Source: Methanoregula sp. UBA471 (GTDB lineage Archaea > Halobacteriota > Methanomicrobia > Methanomicrobiales > Methanospirillaceae). Taken from it: DNA of 14,477 nt. A program made the translations under genes and the position numbers. The DNA lies in NCBI GenBank assembly GCA_002495065.1, contig DADT01000035.1, positions 499 to 14,975 on the forward strand, in the 5' to 3' direction. The notes beneath the pieces were generated by a model. That model did no database searches. It was not told the DNA's origin and saw nothing but the letters and a program-made list of their open reading frames with translations. Shown piece after piece: positions 12,463-14,477 of this stretch. Within the stretch, counting starts at the first letter, position 1. The number at the start of each line of letters is the position of its first letter.

Positions 12463-13797
12463 CTAACGTTTCTTCAGTTTTCCGGCAATCCATTTCCGCT
12501 TCATCCAGAGCACGATGCCGGCTATGATGATGATCCCGGCGGCAATGACAGGATAATAGGAACTTATACCTCCGCTTCCGCTGCCCCCAAAGGTGAATAT
12601 ACCTCCTCCGCCCTGAGGGCCTCCGCTGAAACCACTATTGGTTCTTGTTGAAGAACTTCCTGTTGTCGCGGAAGCGAGGCTGCCGGATGAACTTCCGGAA
12701 TTGCCTGATACGGTGCCGGTGCTTCCCGTACCTGCATTTGTCCTGAGATCAAGGTTCTTTGTAGTGCTGAACGAGTTCCCGTCATTATCTTTCCATGTAA
12801 TGACCAGAGGAACCGATGACAGGTCGCTTGCGGTAAGGGTGATTTCGAAACTCGAGAAGTCATCTGATGCAAGCGAGCCGATCGCATAGTAAGCGTAGGG
12901 TTCGACAGCCCTGGCTGGTGACCCGACCGTGACGACCATTGATTTCGCATCAGTGAGACCGGCATTAGTGATATCCCCGGTTAGTGAGTAGGACGCTCCT
13001 GAAGACGCGAGTTTAAAGTTATTGACTATGGGTATGGCCGCTTTTTTATTTTCCCCGAGGACTATGGGCAGGATTACCTCAGTCGAGTGATCATTATCCC
13101 CGTTCTGGAAACTGATATGGAATGTCAGGACAGAGTCCTTATTCGGTGTTACAGAAAACGGGACCTCCACGGAACTTTGCCCATTTAATGAACCGACATA
13201 TTTCTGTGTTGGACTTACCTCAATACCCTCGCCCTCCGGGATAATAATAATATTTTGTATCGCCGCTACCCGGGGGTTGATAATACTCACATTAATGGTA
13301 TTTTTTGTCGATAAGGCAAAGCTATCGGGTTTTTGCGAGATGCCTGCCCTGATATCAGCGGAATCAACTTTGATCATCAAAGGATAATGGATACTCCCGG
13401 CGTTCTGTGTTCCTACAGAAAACAGCGGGAAATAGGTTCCGTCCGGGGGATCTGCCTTTACCAGAAACGAGTAAGACAGTGTCGATCCTGACCCGATATA
13501 ACTCATAGTGTTCCAGCTATTCAGGTTCATAATATGGATTTTATCGCTCAGGATATCCGGATTTGTGAGCCCGACGGAGGATGTGCCTGAATTCGTCAGG
13601 GTGATGGTGATTGTTCCCTGTTCATAGGGATAGAAAACCTCAGGATCAACTTTAACAGATGATACATACACCAGTGATGCTGCATCCTGTGCAGTTGTCG
13701 AGGTACTATCCGATATGGTTGTCGAAGTTGCTGCACTTGCTGTTGCAGCAAGCAGTAAAAGCAAAATGATACTGAACAAACCTGTTATTTTCTTCAT
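12463..13797 (-). CDS. COG1361-like surface protein, membrane-anchored, ABC-linked
   Basis: 444 residues. Signal peptide 1-22 (KK, then poly-Leu, cleavage after ATASA) is followed by about three beta-sandwich segments (about 45-145, 150-248, 255-352) with CARDB/NEW1-like rhythm, e.g. PYEQGTITITLTNSGTSSV and SLTGDITNAGLTDAKS. Then come a Ser/Gly/Thr-rich linker (355-412), one transmembrane helix (about 414-432) and a basic tail (KRKWIAGKLKKR). This is the architecture of COG1361 (S-layer-related) proteins, which in methanogens are frequently encoded directly before MacB-type ABC genes, as here. It probably works outside the cell as a partner of the transporter, somewhat like a periplasmic adaptor. 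AGGAAG before the ATG and a TATA-like site about 55 bases upstream mark it as the first gene of the operon. Confidence 0.87.
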   Translation of the reverse strand: MKKITGLFSIILLLLLAATASAATSTTISDSTSTTAQDAASLVYVSSVKVDPEVFYPYEQGTITITLTNSGTSSVGLTNPDILSDKIHIMNLNSWNTMSYIGSGSTLSYSFLVKADPPDGTYFPLFSVGTQNAGSIHYPLMIKVDSADIRAGISQKPDSFALSTKNTINVSIINPRVAAIQNIIIIPEGEGIEVSPTQKYVGSLNGQSSVEVPFSVTPNKDSVLTFHISFQNGDNDHSTEVILPIVLGENKKAAIPIVNNFKLASSGASYSLTGDITNAGLTDAKSMVVTVGSPARAVEPYAYYAIGSLASDDFSSFEITLTASDLSSVPLVITWKDNDGNSFSTTKNLDLRTNAGTGSTGTVSGNSGSSSGSLASATTGSSSTRTNSGFSGGPQGGGGIFTFGGSGSGGISSYYPVIAAGIIIIAGIVLWMKRKWIAGKLKKR

Positions 13798-13848
13798 AAT
13801 TCTTCCTTTTAAATAACACTAACGCTCTGGATGAAACCCTAAACTTTT

Positions 13849-13863
13849 CCTTATAGCATAAGA
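13849..13863 (-). promoter_or_regulatory. TATA-like site of the large operon
   Basis: On the minus strand CTTATGCTATAAG lies about 55 bases before the ATG of the COG1361-like gene and is also a short inverted repeat (CTTAT/ATAAG). It is the best TATA candidate in the 190-base interval; start mapping would be needed to confirm it. Confidence 0.35.
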
Positions 13864-13919
13864 ACCCTGTTATTATCTCCGGCCATTTTTTTAAGACTGC
13901 GACTCTTTCTCCCGGTATC

Positions 13920-13938
13920 TGCACATAGCGAATGTGCA
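13920..13938. other. Perfect 7-base-pair inverted repeat between two genes
   Basis: TGCACAT-AGCGA-ATGTGCA. It lies between the stop of the tandem-repeat gene and the promoter of the operon, 50-70 bases after the former. It could be an operator near the operon promoter or a hairpin at the 3' end of the repeat-gene transcript. There is no T tract after it. Confidence 0.35.
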
Positions 13939-13987
13939 CATGGTGAATAAAATGATGAGGGGTTGAGATGATCAGAGGGTAAACCAG

Positions 13988-14477
13988 TTATTGGTTATTC
14001 TTTGCTCTCAACTTCCCGTACATGTGCCCGCTGCCGGCTCCTTCACCGCGTGCAGGGAATGCATCCGGGTTTGCCGTCCTGAATTCCTGCATCAGGGTAT
14101 GGGCGGTCCCGAACTCCCCGGTTGTCACCGCTGTACGGATAGCAGATACATCATATCCCTGTGCAGTGAGGTTATCCAGCATAAGGAGCATTCTTTCTCC
14201 ATTTGCCTCGCCATTCATCGAGCCTTTGCCGGCTCCATCACCGCGTGCAGGGAATGCATCCGGGTTTGCCGTCCTGAACTCCTGCATCAGGGTCTGGGCA
14301 GTCCCGAAGTCCCCGGTTGTCACCGCGTTACGGATTGCCGTTATATCGTAGCCCTGTGCAGTGAGGTTATCCAGCATAAGGAGCATTCTTTCTCCATTTG
14401 CCTCGCCATTCATCGAGCCTTTGCCGGTTCCTTCACCGCGTGCAGGGAATGTATCCGGGTTTGCCGTCCTGAACTCC
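13988..14477 (-). CDS. Tandem 65-residue-repeat protein, C-terminal part (cut by window edge)
   Basis: The open frame enters from the right edge and ends in TAA at 13988-13990. It holds two full 65-residue units (14219-14413, 14024-14218), the end of a third (14414-14477), and an 11-residue tail MYGKLRAKNNQ. Each unit begins MNGEANGERMLLMLDNLTAQ, continues with a second helix-rich segment (AIR.AVTTG.FGTA.TLMQEFRTAN) and ends in a Gly-rich linker (PDAFPARG.GAG.G). It looks like a chain of helical hairpins joined by flexible linkers. The Met at 14413 is a repeat-internal Met, not the real start, because the frame stays open to the edge with the preceding unit. Family not recognised; any signal peptide is outside the window. 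High DNA identity between units implies recent expansion or gene conversion. Confidence 0.75.
   Translation of the reverse strand, partial: EFRTANPDTFPARGEGTGKGSMNGEANGERMLLMLDNLTAQGYDITAIRNAVTTGDFGTAQTLMQEFRTANPDAFPARGDGAGKGSMNGEANGERMLLMLDNLTAQGYDVSAIRTAVTTGEFGTAHTLMQEFRTANPDAFPARGEGAGSGHMYGKLRAKNNQ
14024..14477 (-). repeat. 195-base in-frame tandem repeat
   Basis: The units at 14219-14413 and 14024-14218 differ at only a handful of bases, and a third begins at 14414. The period is exactly 195 bases, so the coding frame is kept. Copy number beyond the edge is unknown. Confidence 0.9.

Noticed and set aside
12452..12493. Longer N-terminus for the ABC ATPase
   Set aside because: It would overlap the end of the COG1361-like gene and lacks conservation, whereas the ATG at 12451 has a good ribosome site and starts next to the conserved domain.
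14024..14477. Tandem repeats as a CRISPR array
   Set aside because: The 195-base period, in-frame coding and near-identity across the whole unit, with no unique spacers, rule this out.

Overview
The window looks like chromosome from a mesophilic methanogenic archaeon, most likely of the order Methanomicrobiales (Methanoregula/Methanosphaerula/Methanospirillum relatives). This is inferred from gene content: an archaeal form III RuBisCO, a multi-PAS histidine kinase with methanogen-style boxes, a membrane-anchored winged-helix protein, a DUF5667 surface protein and a COG1361-type surface protein beside a MacB-like ABC transporter. Translation starts are often preceded by GGAG-type Shine-Dalgarno sites and upstream regions carry archaeal TATA-like boxes. 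No tRNA, rRNA, CRISPR array or intact transposase was seen.

Left part (1-2713, minus strand): the N-terminal 185 codons of a form III RuBisCO large subunit run off the left edge. A repeat-bearing intergenic region follows, then a membrane protein with a C-terminal DNA-binding wHTH domain, and a secreted DUF5667-like protein. Middle part (about 2714-6529, plus strand): a long leader region, a three-PAS sensor histidine kinase, a ~790-base gene-poor region with a duplicated element, a very GC-rich hairpin and short motifs shared with the region upstream of RuBisCO, and a small membrane-anchored protein with six cysteines.

Right part (6558-13797, all minus strand): what looks like one operon. 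In transcription order it encodes a COG1361-like membrane-anchored surface protein, an ABC ATPase, a MacB/FtsX-type permease, a 45-residue basic small protein (10447-10584), a small Gly/Pro-rich lipoprotein, a VTC-type (polyphosphate-polymerase-like) CYTH/TTM enzyme, a DUF4956 membrane protein, and a large Cthe_2159-type carbohydrate-binding beta-helix lipoprotein. A second, diverged copy of the small-protein sequence (6558-6737) and a hairpin/T-tract terminator candidate close it. Most junctions are overlapping or within a few bases, which implies co-transcription and translational coupling. VTC, DUF4956 and the Cthe_2159-type protein are known to travel together in bacteria. Here they are joined to an ABC exporter, and homologous small ORFs lie on both sides of the module. 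This is the most interesting part of the window.

Far right edge (13988-14477, minus strand): the 3' end of a gene made of nearly identical 195-base (65-residue) tandem repeats; its start lies outside the window.

All assignments come from reading the sequence and recalled family signatures. No database search was run.
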